This document shows, in pieces, positions 21,509 to 31,740 of a stretch of 64,000 nucleotides of DNA. Position numbers and translations under genes: made by a program. A model generated the notes under the pieces. The model did no database searches. It was not told where the DNA came from and saw only the letters and a list, made by a program, of their open reading frames with translations. This stretch comes from Papaver somniferum (taxonomy: Eukaryota > Streptophyta > Magnoliopsida > Ranunculales > Papaveraceae): NCBI RefSeq assembly GCF_003573695.1, contig NC_039365.1, positions 83,059,089-83,123,088 on the forward strand, written 5' to 3'. The number at the start of each line of letters is the position of its first letter. Positions within the stretch are counted from its first letter, which is position 1.

Positions 21509-23248
21509 ATGGTGGCAGGAGAAGATTCAATAGGAAATTCTTTATCAGAAAAAGGTGAAGTTGTTCGTGTATATGCAGATGGTATTTATGATCTATTTCA
21601 TCTCGGTCATGCTAGATACCTTGAACATTCTAAGAAATCGTAAGTCTTCATTTCATTTTTATAAAAATTCTGATTTTGGTAATGAATTGTTAGGTGCAGT
21701 TTTGAGTTTTCCTCCTATCACTAGCTTATTCAAGATGGACTACGAAAACGTGCATATGCTATGCTTGAATGTCCATATTTTATCATGGGACTAAACATAC
21801 TGGAAAATTTACTTTTTGCTTGAGCTCCTTTTCCCATCCAAATGCCTGTGTTATCTTATAACTGACATGGGACTAGTAGAATTCTTTGATGACTACAGTT
21901 GGAACTTTTACTTTCTTTTCTCATGCATTTACTTGACAAAACTTACAGTCTTATGTGTACCAAAGCTTATAGATAGAATTAAGTGCTTGTATAAGTGGAA
22001 AAGTTTATCTAGCTTCATAGATAGAACTGATGATAAGATGGTATCTTTAAACTTCAGTAATCAAAATAGTTATTTATGGTTTCATTTTTCTTATTTCATA
22101 ATTGTGTAGGTGAAAAAATTATAATTTTTTAGAGAGAAAAATATTGCAATAGATGAGTTTGATAACAATCTATTTATTTTGACATCTTTGTAGGTCCCCA
22201 CCACATATCTACTTGTAAGTTGTTGCAATGACGAGGTTACACATAGATATAAGGGGAAAATTGTTACGAGTCCTATGACTGAAAATGAACGCTATGAATC
22301 CTTACATCACTGTAGGACCGATTCTGTTATACATGGTCATTATGTGACTTCTATATCTATTACACCCATGACATTAAATTAGAAATAAAATCATCCCTCA
22401 GAGATAGATACACAAATGGGAGACCTTAAATTAAGTCAAGTATCTCTTCGATCAGCTAATCCATTGTACATTTTTGGTACACAATAAGAAGGTCCAAATA
22501 CATTTTCTTGTACAAGAACAAGATCAACTTTGTGGCCCATGATTCACTTTTGTAAGCTTCACTGATACATGCTTGTTAAGTTCTATATACTTCTAACAAA
22601 TTTATTGTACTTTTGTTGATATTTATGCGTTTATTTTACCATAGTTTAAATTAATTTTTTGTATGTTGATTCGACGTAGATATGCGGATACAAGTAGGGT
22701 TGCCAAGGATATGTCTATGAATTTATTAGTTGCTTTCTTGGCCAATCTTTGTTTACTTTATATTATGATGATTTATATAGTTCTTCCCTCTGCTTACAGT
22801 AGCTAAACCCTAAAGGTCCATTTGTGTAGGTTAAATCCATTGGAAAATTCAAGGAAACTAGTGAAAAAATGGCATATCAACATCAGATGTTATAATGAAA
22901 TATTGAAAGACTACAACGAATATGTAATGTGTAATTTATCAAGGATACCTAAGGAAGGAGCTTGGTGTTAGCTATATGAAGGTAAAATGGATTATTAAGT
23001 TTGTCTCGATTTTAGTAGATATAATTCTTATTTTTTATCTCAATCCTCAAAAGTTTACATGCCATCTTAAAAACGTGTAGATCTTGTATCCATTTCTTTG
23101 TTAAATAAAAAACTACACTATTTAACTGATATTTGTTTTTTTTTTTTTTACTTGGTGTACTATCTGTTAGGACAAGCAATTAGAGTGAACATGGGAATTA
23201 CCAAATTTCGCGAGAGAGTGAAAGAGCATCAAGAAAAGGTGAGACAGA
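21509..23248 (+). pseudogene. Choline-phosphate cytidylyltransferase remnant (phosphatidylcholine synthesis)
   Basis: Choline-phosphate cytidylyltransferase makes CDP-choline from CTP and phosphocholine in the Kennedy pathway. Exon 1 (21509-21639) is intact: ATG, then VRVYADGIYDLFHLGHARYL with the HxGH nucleotide-binding signature, ending at a canonical GTAAGT donor. Exon 2 (about 22194-22316) reads [18 protein letters not shown] and [14 protein letters not shown] but does not join exon 1 in frame. The exon for the WVDEVIPDAPW region is not found. Later exon pieces remain at 22681-22728 (YADTSRVAKD), about 22830-22980 (GISTSDVIM, DYNEYVM, LGVSYMK, with at least three frame breaks) and 23171-23248 (IRVNMG, RERVKEHQEKV). 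The acidic C-terminal tail is not seen. Retained introns show a DNA-level duplicate, not a processed copy. The frame breaks and missing exon argue strongly for a pseudogene. Confidence 0.88.
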
Positions 23249-23249
23249 A

Positions 23250-23920
23250 GGTTTATGTTTCCTGCTTCAAGAGTTTTTTTCATTGTTCTGATACTCATGT
23301 TTTATGTTATCTTTCCTTTCATTGTTCTGATACTCATGTTCATCCACGCTTAATATTGAATACTGACATACATAACATCATAACCCAATTTTGGTACCAT
23401 TTTCAAAAACAATTTTCAAAATTCATTTTTTACCGTTTTTAAAACATACCATTTTTCATTGTTTTCATTTTCTATTAAACTTTAAAAAGATGTTTGGTAG
23501 GAAGTTTAGATAACCATTTTTGAAAATATAATTTCAAAAATTAGTTATGCTACAACAACCAACAATGAACATTTTATACTATTTATTTTGGACATTGAAG
23601 TCAATAGGAGATTGAATGTTTGAGTAGAGAAAAATTAACCATGGAAGAGAGGTTTGAAGAGATCATACCACCTTTGTTTTACCATAGACCTGAGATGCCT
23701 TTCATTGGAAGAGAAGGAGAGGAAAATGAAAAAGAAAACAATGAAAACAACAATTTGTCATTTTCATTTTTTTGTTTTCAAAAACATAAAAGCAGTAGAA
23801 AAATATTTTTAGGAAACGTGTCTACCAAGCGTGTTTTTTAGTGTTTTCCGTTTTTACTGTTTGTAAAAATATAAAATGGTTTTTAAAAACTATACCAAAC
23901 ACAGACTTAACTTCTTCCTT
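23250..23920. other. AT-rich stretch, possible decayed MITE
   Basis: A short duplication (TTTCATTGTTCTGATACTCATGTT at about 23276 and 23316, quoted only in part) is followed by T/A-rich sequence. GGTACCATTTTCAAAAAC near 23390 roughly complements GGTTTTTAAAAACTATACC near 23880, as in some hAT-like MITEs, but no target duplication could be fixed. A frame at 23620-23841 is not a recognised gene. Confidence 0.3.
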
Positions 23921-24014
23921 CTGAATTAGCCAAGAATGCAATAATTCTTCGGTTTGATGATGTTTTCAAGAGTAAACCTAAGTGATATATGTACTTTCGG
24001 CACAAAATGACAAT

Positions 24015-24890
24015 GTTAGTGTTAGGACCTCAATCCCACATTGATAAGGTGGTGCAAAAGTGGGTAGCTTATAAGTCTATAGGTTCCCTCACTTGTTTAC
24101 GATTAAGCCTACAGGTTACCCCAGCCTTTGGATTAAGATCTAAAGATACTTAGAACATATTCAATGGAGAGTCAAGGTTTAATTTTAATTTAGCATCTCC
24201 AATAAAGAGTCAAGGTCTAATTTATTTATGATGTAAAATTAGAACCAAGCACCACGATACAAGCACGATCCAAGCGATAGTCGAGTAGTACCGACAGAGA
24301 GGATAGAGCTATCGCCATGTGTGTATCAACAAATGTGCCAACAGAGATATTGCGCAAACAAAATAGTGATCCAAGACTGCTCCATTGAAAAGGGTGACGT
24401 ATAAGCTGGATTAATATGTGAGTGCGCCTCAAGCTTACTCCACGAAAAGGGTGACGTATAAGCTGGATAGATGTGAGTGCACTTATGAAGGTGCATAGTT
24501 ATCGTCACATTGAATAATGATAATCGATTAGATTCACAAGAAAAGAAAGAGTTATCCCTGGGTCAGTACTTTGTAAGTCTGTGGATTCCTTCAAATTGTA
24601 TACTGACTTTAGATATGAGTTCTACATATAGGTCACCACGTTGAATGCTAATAGTCGAGCATAGACGCCAAAAGGAAATGGACTACCGCAGGATCAGTGT
24701 CGATAAAGTGGGCCAACGATTGGGTTTAGAAGTGTGGTAAAACGTAAAGACCTTAGTCCTACATCTCTAAGATGGTGCAAAATTGGGTTTGTAAGTCAGT
24801 GGGTTCCCTTAACTTGTAGGCCGGTTTTAAAGATGAGTTCTACTTATGGGCTTATGACGAGTTAGGGTTGTTGTCCTAACAGTCAGAGAA
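24015..24890. repeat. Region of dispersed direct repeats (possible TRIM or SINE-like element)
   Basis: GACCTCAATCCCACATTGATAAGG (about 24027) and a related GACCTTAGTCCTACATCTCTAAG (about 24750) each precede GTGCAAAA.TGGG and a TAAGTC...GGTTCCCT motif, so two related 100-bp blocks lie about 720 bp apart in the same orientation; a third weaker block lies near 24550. Between them GAAAAGGGTGACGTATAAGC is repeated in tandem (about 24387 and 24445). No primer site was found, so the class is open. Confidence 0.45.
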
Positions 24891-25683
24891 GAAATACAAG
24901 TGATGAAGTCTGAGTATTCAATAGAACAACCGGCATGGTCATTGGAAACTAACCTAGTCGATTTTCGAAGCCTTAAAAGTGAGTTTTGAAGTGATGTCAA
25001 AGGAGAACAATCGTCTAAGTCACAACCCCTGGACCTTGTCCATTGTCTCTCAGGATGTTCTCGACGTTTGTTAGCTAAGACCATGTCTCATAATTGACAA
25101 ATTCATAAGTACATAACCTGGAAGGTTTTCTGACGGAAGACTGGTGATTTTTTTCGCTTTTTTGGCCCAAAACTGGAAGAAACATTGTCCCACTATGCCT
25201 ATAAAGCCTAGTTTTCATAGAGTTTTATAAGAAGAATTCCATGATTTTATATATACTTACTAAAAATAACTCGTGTTGTAAAGGCACGGCATGAGACAAG
25301 ATAATTTTTGGTTATAATGATTTTAATAATTACCACACACTATGAGGCTTAATTCGACCCATGAGAACTTGTACACATGAAAATCTTAATCCAAATAATT
25401 ATAAATTCAGTTATGCTTAAATAATAGTTTAGTAATTCTTCACGATATTCTTTAGACTTAAAATAATAGATTTTGATATTCCTCACAATATTATTTAGAC
25501 TCAATGTAGTGACTTCGTTGGCCGCTATGAAATCAACTTCTTCCTATTTTCTTGCAACACGAAACTTGAGTACTGCAGGTTTGTTTTCAACGCAATCATT
25601 GCATTTTTGAAAAGGAAGCAAACACATTTTGGGAAATGAATTTTGTGGGACTGCAACTAATTATGTTTGACATATTGATACTC
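24890..25683. other. Intergenic sequence, no gene seen
   Basis: No frame of note. The minus-strand frame at 24827-25084 overlaps the repeat block to the left and resembles nothing known. Confidence 0.4.
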
Positions 25684-25686
25684 TTA

Positions 25687-26056
25687 TAGCATCTCCAATA
25701 CAAAAGGTCAAGGTCATCCTAGGTGGAGGTCTTGTTATCACCTTTTTTTGGTGGGTCATTTGCTAAAAGACAAAAAAAAAAAAAGATAAAAGATTTGAAC
25801 TAAAGTCCATCTCCAATCTTCAAGGTATTACCTACACCTTTTTATTTAAATTTAGAGACAAAGTGATGATGTGGACCTAAGACCCAAGGTCATGAAGAAA
25901 GTATTATTTAGAATTTTTCATTTACCCCCACTTAGCCATGTCATCGTTGTCTATAACCTTCACCCGTGCATTGGAGAAGAAACTTTGGTGGAAAAGGTCT
26001 CAAATCCTAGGTGTCATACTAATTTAAGACCTTTACCCCTTGCATTGGAGATGCTC
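25687..26056. mobile_element. PIF/Harbinger-like MITE with TTA target duplication
   Basis: The ends are inverted repeats: TAGCATCTCCAAT on the left and ATTGGAGATGCTC on the right, flanked on both sides by TTA (25684-25686 and 26057-26059). Length is 370 bp with no coding capacity of its own. A TWA-type 3-bp duplication is the PIF/Harbinger rule. Internal CATCTCCAAT (25809) and GCATTGGAGA (25968) motifs suggest an older element inside or an internal duplication. A related fragment, AGCATCTCCAATAAAG, lies at 24191. Confidence 0.65.
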
Positions 26057-26059
26057 TTA

Positions 26060-28774
26060 GGTTAAAAGATTTACCAAGAAATAAGTTGGGAATGAGTTTG
26101 AAGGTGTGGGGTTCAAGAAATTCACTCTTCTATTTATACACGTTCATTGAATAATTGTAATTAGTGGCACTTTTAATTTTCTTGACGTTTTTTTTGTTGG
26201 AATGAGCTATTATGTGTTAATCATAAAGCAATCGCTTCTTTGCATGCAGAATGTATAGTATGGACGTTTTTATCTTATTTATGGATAAGTATTTCTCATG
26301 ATCGTTGGAGGATAATTAGAGAGTAAATAGAGAAGGAAAATTAAGTGAAAAAAAGAGTTAGCCCTAATTTCGGTCATAAATAGGGGAGGATATTAATTTC
26401 TGGTCTAATCAAAAGAGGGAAAAAGCAAATTGTATACCTTAATTACCAAGCTCATGACCAAAATTTTAGCCCCAATTATCATGACCCTTTTTGTAAGGTT
26501 TTCTGGTGTAGAAACATACCACCAAGAGGACACAATATCCAAACAACGGTGAACTTGGTGAGCTTGGTAATTGTACCTTAGCAGAAAGATGCCCAATCAA
26601 GATTTTCTTCTTTTTGTAACGTTTCCTTTTTGAGTTTCTCTTCTTTTTGTTTGTGCTGTCGATTAAAAAAAAATACCCGATCAAAATTTTTTGTTCTCCC
26701 TTTTGTTTGAGTTTCTCTTCTTTTTGTTTGTGTTGCAGATTTTGATTAAACTATTCATGGCATTAAGATCTGATGAAAAGATAGTCACGATCTTGATCAA
26801 GAATGCTCAAATGTTCCCAAGAATGCTAAATTTGTTATGAATGAAAACATGGTTCATTTTTTCGATTGGTTAAATGTCTCAGTCGAAAATAAATTTTTTA
26901 TGGATGCTAGAAAACTGTTCTAAAGTTTTTTGTGCTTTGGGTTTTACACATTGTAACTCTAATGTTATTTGTGTTTTGGGTTTTACGGAAGAGTAAATTT
27001 TCGGTGAGTCGTTTTTGGATACATATTTGTTTTCGATTGTTCCCCCTATATAATGAGTATAATGAAAATTATTCTTGGTATTTTTTTGATTTTCCCCTTT
27101 ATACAATGAGTATAATGAAAATTATTCTTTGTATTATTAAAAATAATATGTTATTTGTGTTTTGCAGATTGATGAAGGCTGGCTAATTTGACTTTTTAAA
27201 GATATGCTTCAAAGAATTTTCTTTATTTTTCTATGGTTGTAATATTTTATTTTTTTAATGGCATATTTATTGTTTAATTGATGAGGAACTAATTATGAGG
27301 GTTATCAATATCTCCATAATGGAAGGATGTTACAAACACCACAACCGTTAGATGTCTTTGGCTAGGATGAGACTAGGATGGTCGGATCACATGTTTGTCT
27401 CTTAAAATGTTATCCGTTTGTCCAAAATCAAAAACCCCTTTTGTTTGTATTATAGATCATAAACTATACAACACGAGAAGAATAATAAGTTAGGGATTGA
27501 CTTGGGAGATTGGAGCTTCATCTTTATCATAAATAGGGTTTTTTGTACGTTCTTATTTAAATATGGGAATCAAGTGAATTAACTCAGTCTTAATATTCAT
27601 GATCTCTTTTACTATTGTTTATGCTTTAATTTAAACAACGTTTATATGATTTTTTGCTTAATTGTTTAAGAGGCCTACTAAATAACCATGGTGTATCCAA
27701 AGTTATATTAGGGTTTGGATACATAAACGTTGAAAAACCCTAGGCATAATAACAAGTATCATAATGAAGTTGTTGATGATGGGATGTTGTCATGGAATAG
27801 CATTTCGAAGCTGAACCTGGATTAGACCTAGGGGATCTTGTGTCAGATTGGTTTGACTAACCTAATTCAACAAGACCGTTGTGTTTACTAGGTTAAACCA
27901 GAGTGTTTCTTGTAGCGAATTCTTTAGTGAGAAGGATTTTATGTAGTTTCTCTTGTTCTACTTAATGATATAAAGAATTTCACAATATCTTTGCGATAAA
28001 GTACTCTAAGATTAATGGTATGGAGAGTAATTAATTATGTATTATGATTCGATTGAGAACATGTTTGGTAATAGACGATAAAACCTCTAACAAGTATTTT
28101 CTTCAATTAGTTACAATTTTTGTTTACTTTGCTTTCATTACAATAACTTAGTTACTAGGCGGTGTATTTTTCTGTCGCTCGATATAGAAAAATGCCATCT
28201 CCCTATGGATACTTTTTTGGTAACAGTTATAAATTCTTCCAAATTTTCTATCACCGGATTAATAAAACTCGTTAACAGCTGCTGCACTAAGTAAAATAGG
28301 ACTACATTGTGAACTCTAAAGATCATTATAGTCCTAGGTTTTGAAAACTGGAGCCGTGCAACATAAACAAATACATACATAGGCCCATGAGAACTGCAGG
28401 TAAACTTCCATGCCTATAGAAATCTAGTAGGCTGGTAGCAATGCCAGAATGTCAACACACTGGGACATTTTATTAGTGGCATGAATTGGCCACTAATAAG
28501 TGACGAATTAATTGGATCTGTTTTCGAAGGAACACTATGAACAATAAATTCATTAGGTATACAAATGTGTCTTAATGAGTTGAAGTAATGTAAGGTAACA
28601 AAGCAAATTAATAGTTCAAGACTGGCAATTGTGATTTCTTATTGAATTTTATACCGAGGATTGAGAGGTATCACAGCCAAATACCCCCTTTACGTTAATT
28701 TGAAAATCATATACGCCAAAAAATAACCTATTATATATATAGTAACCGCGCATGCATACCAGTTCAGTTGTTGA
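26060..28774. other. Intergenic sequence with small repeats, no gene seen
   Basis: An exact 14-bp inverted repeat (AATTACCAAGCTCA at 26441-26454 and TGAGCTTGGTAATT at 26559-26572) encloses a 104-bp loop. ATGAGTATAATGAAAATTATTC is duplicated at about 27052 and 27105 (quoted in part), and TTTGGGTTTTAC near 26938 and 26975. None of the short frames here resembles a known protein. Confidence 0.5.
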
Positions 28775-28870
28775 TGTAATGATCGGTCCCTCCATCGATA
28801 TTGTCCCCACTTAGCCACTGTGGTCATCCGGTAGTGTGGGTTTTTAACGGACATCGCTGCGGTAATACAA
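28775..28870 (-). repeat. Inverted Cassandra half-LTR, head to head with Cassandra 2
   Basis: The plus strand starts TGTAATGATCGGTCCCTCCA. Its reverse complement matches the 3' third of the Cassandra LTR (about 29052-29147: ACCGCAGTGATGCCCG, TGGCTAAGTGG, GGAGGGACGGGTCATTA). It ends three bases before the upright LTR. It is the outer end of a second, inverted Cassandra copy or of an inverted duplication. Confidence 0.8.
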
Positions 28871-28873
28871 CAT

Positions 28874-29317
28874 TGTAATACCCCGATATTCAGCAGTGGT
28901 TGTCCGAACGGAATATAAGTAATGATTTGTCCTTTCCTAACACCGAGGCCTTTTCAACACAATTGGCTCCAGAGTTGGCAGAAAACTCTGCAGTTAAGCG
29001 TGCTCGGGCGGGAAAAATTCAGGGATGGGTGACCTCCCGGGAAATTGCTGCAGGATAACCGCAGTGATGCCCGTTCAAAACCCCACACTGCCAGACAACC
29101 GCAATGGCTAAGTGGTGACAATATTGGTGGAGGGACGGGTCATTAAAAATAGTATCAGATTCGACGACGGTTCACCTGTCGAGGGTGGGAAGGTAGGGTG
29201 GACGGGTTTAGTCCAGGTGCTTCTCTCATGAAGGGAAGGGAACGTCGGATATCTGGGCTTGAATATATTCAGGATCCGAGGACGACTCCAATTTAAGGTG
29301 GTGGTATTGTAATGCCC
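28874..29317 (+). mobile_element. Cassandra-type TRIM element 2, 3' LTR cut off after ~10 bp
   Basis: A 274-bp 5' LTR (TGTAATACCCCGATATTC...GGGTCATTAAA, 28874-29147) is followed by a primer site variant (TAGTATCAGATT), a non-coding internal region, a polypurine-type AATTTAAGGTGGTGGTAT and the first bases of a 3' LTR (TGTAATGCCC, 29308-29317). Family B LTR sequence then begins directly. The whole element parallels Cassandra 1. Confidence 0.86.
28983..29046 (+). ncRNA. 5S rRNA-derived segment in the Cassandra 2 LTR (not a functional 5S gene)
   Basis: AACTCTGCAGTTAAGCGTGC, then TCGGGCGGG and GGATGGGTGACCTCCCGGGA, follow plant 5S rRNA from the ACTCCGCAGTTAAGCG block to the GGATGGGTGACC block. 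The stretch between them (GGGAAAAATTC) has decayed from GAGAGTAGTACTAG. This copy keeps more of the ACTCCGCAG part than Cassandra 1. No complete 5S gene is present. Confidence 0.85.
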
Positions 29318-31740
29318 AGATTTCGGTATATGGACTAACTCCAATATACTTTCAAGAGAATCAACTAGACTGTCAGACTCGATCTTAAGAAAAGTATATC
29401 AAAGAGTTATATCTCAATTTCTCAATTCAATCTGCAATCAAACAAATAAGAATTTGCGAGCCAGATTGAATATAAGAAATAACTTGGACGGTATTAAAAA
29501 CCAATATCCAAGTGTCAATCAATTTAATTAACAACCAAAGGTTGGATTCACAATTGATTGAACTTACGCACAACCCGTGATATTTCAATTATATAAAAAA
29601 ATATAATGCGGAAAAGAAATAACACAGACACCAGAAATTTTGTTAACGAGGAAACCGCAAATGCAGAAAAACCCCGGGACCTAGCCCATATTTGAACACC
29701 ACACTGTATTAAGCCACTACAGACACTATCCTACTCCAAGTTAACTTCGGATTGGAATGTAGTTGATTCCCAACCAATCTCACAATGATCAAGGTACAGT
29801 CGCGTTCCTTACGCCTCTAGAACCACGTCGGATTCTGGGCACTTGATCCCCTTAGATGATCTCACCCACAACTAAGAGTTGCTACGACCCAAAGTCGAAG
29901 ACTTGATTAACTAATTTGTCACACACAGAAAAGTCTATTAAATAGATAAATCTGTCTCCCACAGATATACCTATGAGTTTTGTTCCGTCTTTTGATAAAT
30001 CAAGGTGAAAAGGAACCAATTGATATATCGGACTTATATTCCCGAAGAACAGCCTAGAAATATCAATCACCTCACAATAATCTTAATTGTATGGTAGCGA
30101 AACAAGATATTGTGGAATCACAAACGATGAGACGAAGATTTTTATGACTACTTTTTATCTTGCCTATCGGAGATTAAATCTCGAGCAAATCTTAGAGAAG
30201 ATAGTACTCAATCACTATAGAAAACTGCAAGATCAGAACACGCAACTATAGAGAAATAGTTGGGTATGGATTCACAATCCCAATTAAGTCTTTAAGTCGT
30301 CAACCTACAGGGTTTTGGAAAAACCTAAGGTCAAAGGAGAATCGACTCTAGTCGCAACTAATATCATACGGGAGGTGTGGGGATTAGGTTTCTCAGTTGC
30401 TAGAGTTTTCCCTTATATAGTCTTCAAATCAGGGTTTGCAATCAATGTTACCTTGGTAACAAAGCATTCAATATTCACCGTTAGATGAAAACCTGATCAA
30501 ACTCAATATAATATCTTTCAACCTTCGATCGAACTTAACTTGTTATACACAAATAAAAAGTGACTTCATTTAGATATGAGTAACCGTTTCTAAACGTGTA
30601 CACCTTTGTTGGCTCAACAATAGTTAACCGAAGTTAGCCATATGAACACTTTCTATCAACCTTATTCATCTTAACCATAACTAGTTCTAGAGTTATTCAA
30701 TTGTTTATATTCTCATAGAAGAATACAAGACACAACTAAAGCAAAATTGATTTTCATTCACTCAAATCAATTTATGAATATTATAGTCACGGTTTGCAAA
30801 AGATTACATTCCTTATTATATAAATGTATTAGTTCATGAACAAACCGATTTTAGAACATAACTTACTCAAGTACGCAAACGGGTACGCATACCTAAGTGG
30901 CCGGACCAAGTTTGTGTTCGCCAGTATGTGAACGGGTACGCATACCTTCCAAACTCAGTTAAAATTCCGGAACTTGAAGTTCACGCCGGTATGCATACTA
31001 AGTTCCTGGACTTTCATGAACCAACAAGTACGTATACGGGTATGCATACTATGGTTCCCGGACTTGGAATAACTTGCAACAGTTAACATACAAGTACGCA
31101 TACTACGTTACATCCAATCATGGTTATTTGTTATAAACTCCCATTTCAATCATTGAAACATTCTTGGAAAACGACAATAGCTGTCTCACACAAACTATTA
31201 GCTTCAAAGCAATTTTCAAGTGATTGAATGATCAATACGAAACATTCCGAGTTTACATCAAATGACTGTCTCACACAAATCATGTAAGATGTTACAAGGA
31301 GATTTTCACATGATCATCTTTTGGATTTCGTCAAGAATATAAGATGAACTTGGTTAAAGCGAAAGCTTACCAACACATATTTCGAGAAATATGTAAGCGA
31401 GATAAACTCAACTCGAAATCTCAAATGTGTATAATCGAAGTCTATGTAGCTATACGACTTTTGTCTCAAATAGGAGATAGAGTAGATAGACTTTTGAGTG
31501 ATAGATGAGTTCAAGTCTCCACATACCTTTTGTTGATGAAGTTACACAAGCTCTCCTTAGTAGTTCTTCGTCTTCAATCGATGAACACCGTGAAGTCTAA
31601 TGCTCAACTATATTTTGTATCCTAATCCGAGACTTAGCTATTAGTAGACTAGAAATCAAGACTTATAGTTTTGGAAACTAAACTTGACAACAAGCTTGAG
31701 ATAGCAACGCTTGTGAGTTCGACCGATCAGTGCTCTAACA
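29318..31740 (-). repeat. 3' LTR of family B element (outer ~40 bp missing)
   Basis: It aligns with 44348-46725 from ATATGGACTAACTCC (29327) to CAGTGCTCTAACA (31740). The start of the LTR is TGTTAGAGCACTG on the minus strand. The terminal TGAAAAAATAGGGG seen in the 5' LTR is absent because the Cassandra junction falls inside. Frames at 29882-30070 and 31314-31514 are incidental. Confidence 0.85.
30870..31110 (-). repeat. Array of GGTATGCGTACC-like motifs in the family B LTR
   Basis: GTACGCATACC or variants (ACGCAAACGGGTACGCATAC, GGTATGCATACTA, ACGTATACGGGTATGCATAC) recur about eight times, with CCGGAC or CCCGGAC between some. The other B LTR has the same array at about 45845-46095. It lies in U3, upstream of the transcription start expected from the A/B layout. 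Confidence 0.65.

Noticed and set aside
23389..23912. hAT-like MITE
   Set aside because: The ends are only roughly complementary, A/T-rich, and no 8-bp duplication was found; kept only as a possibility in the region entry.
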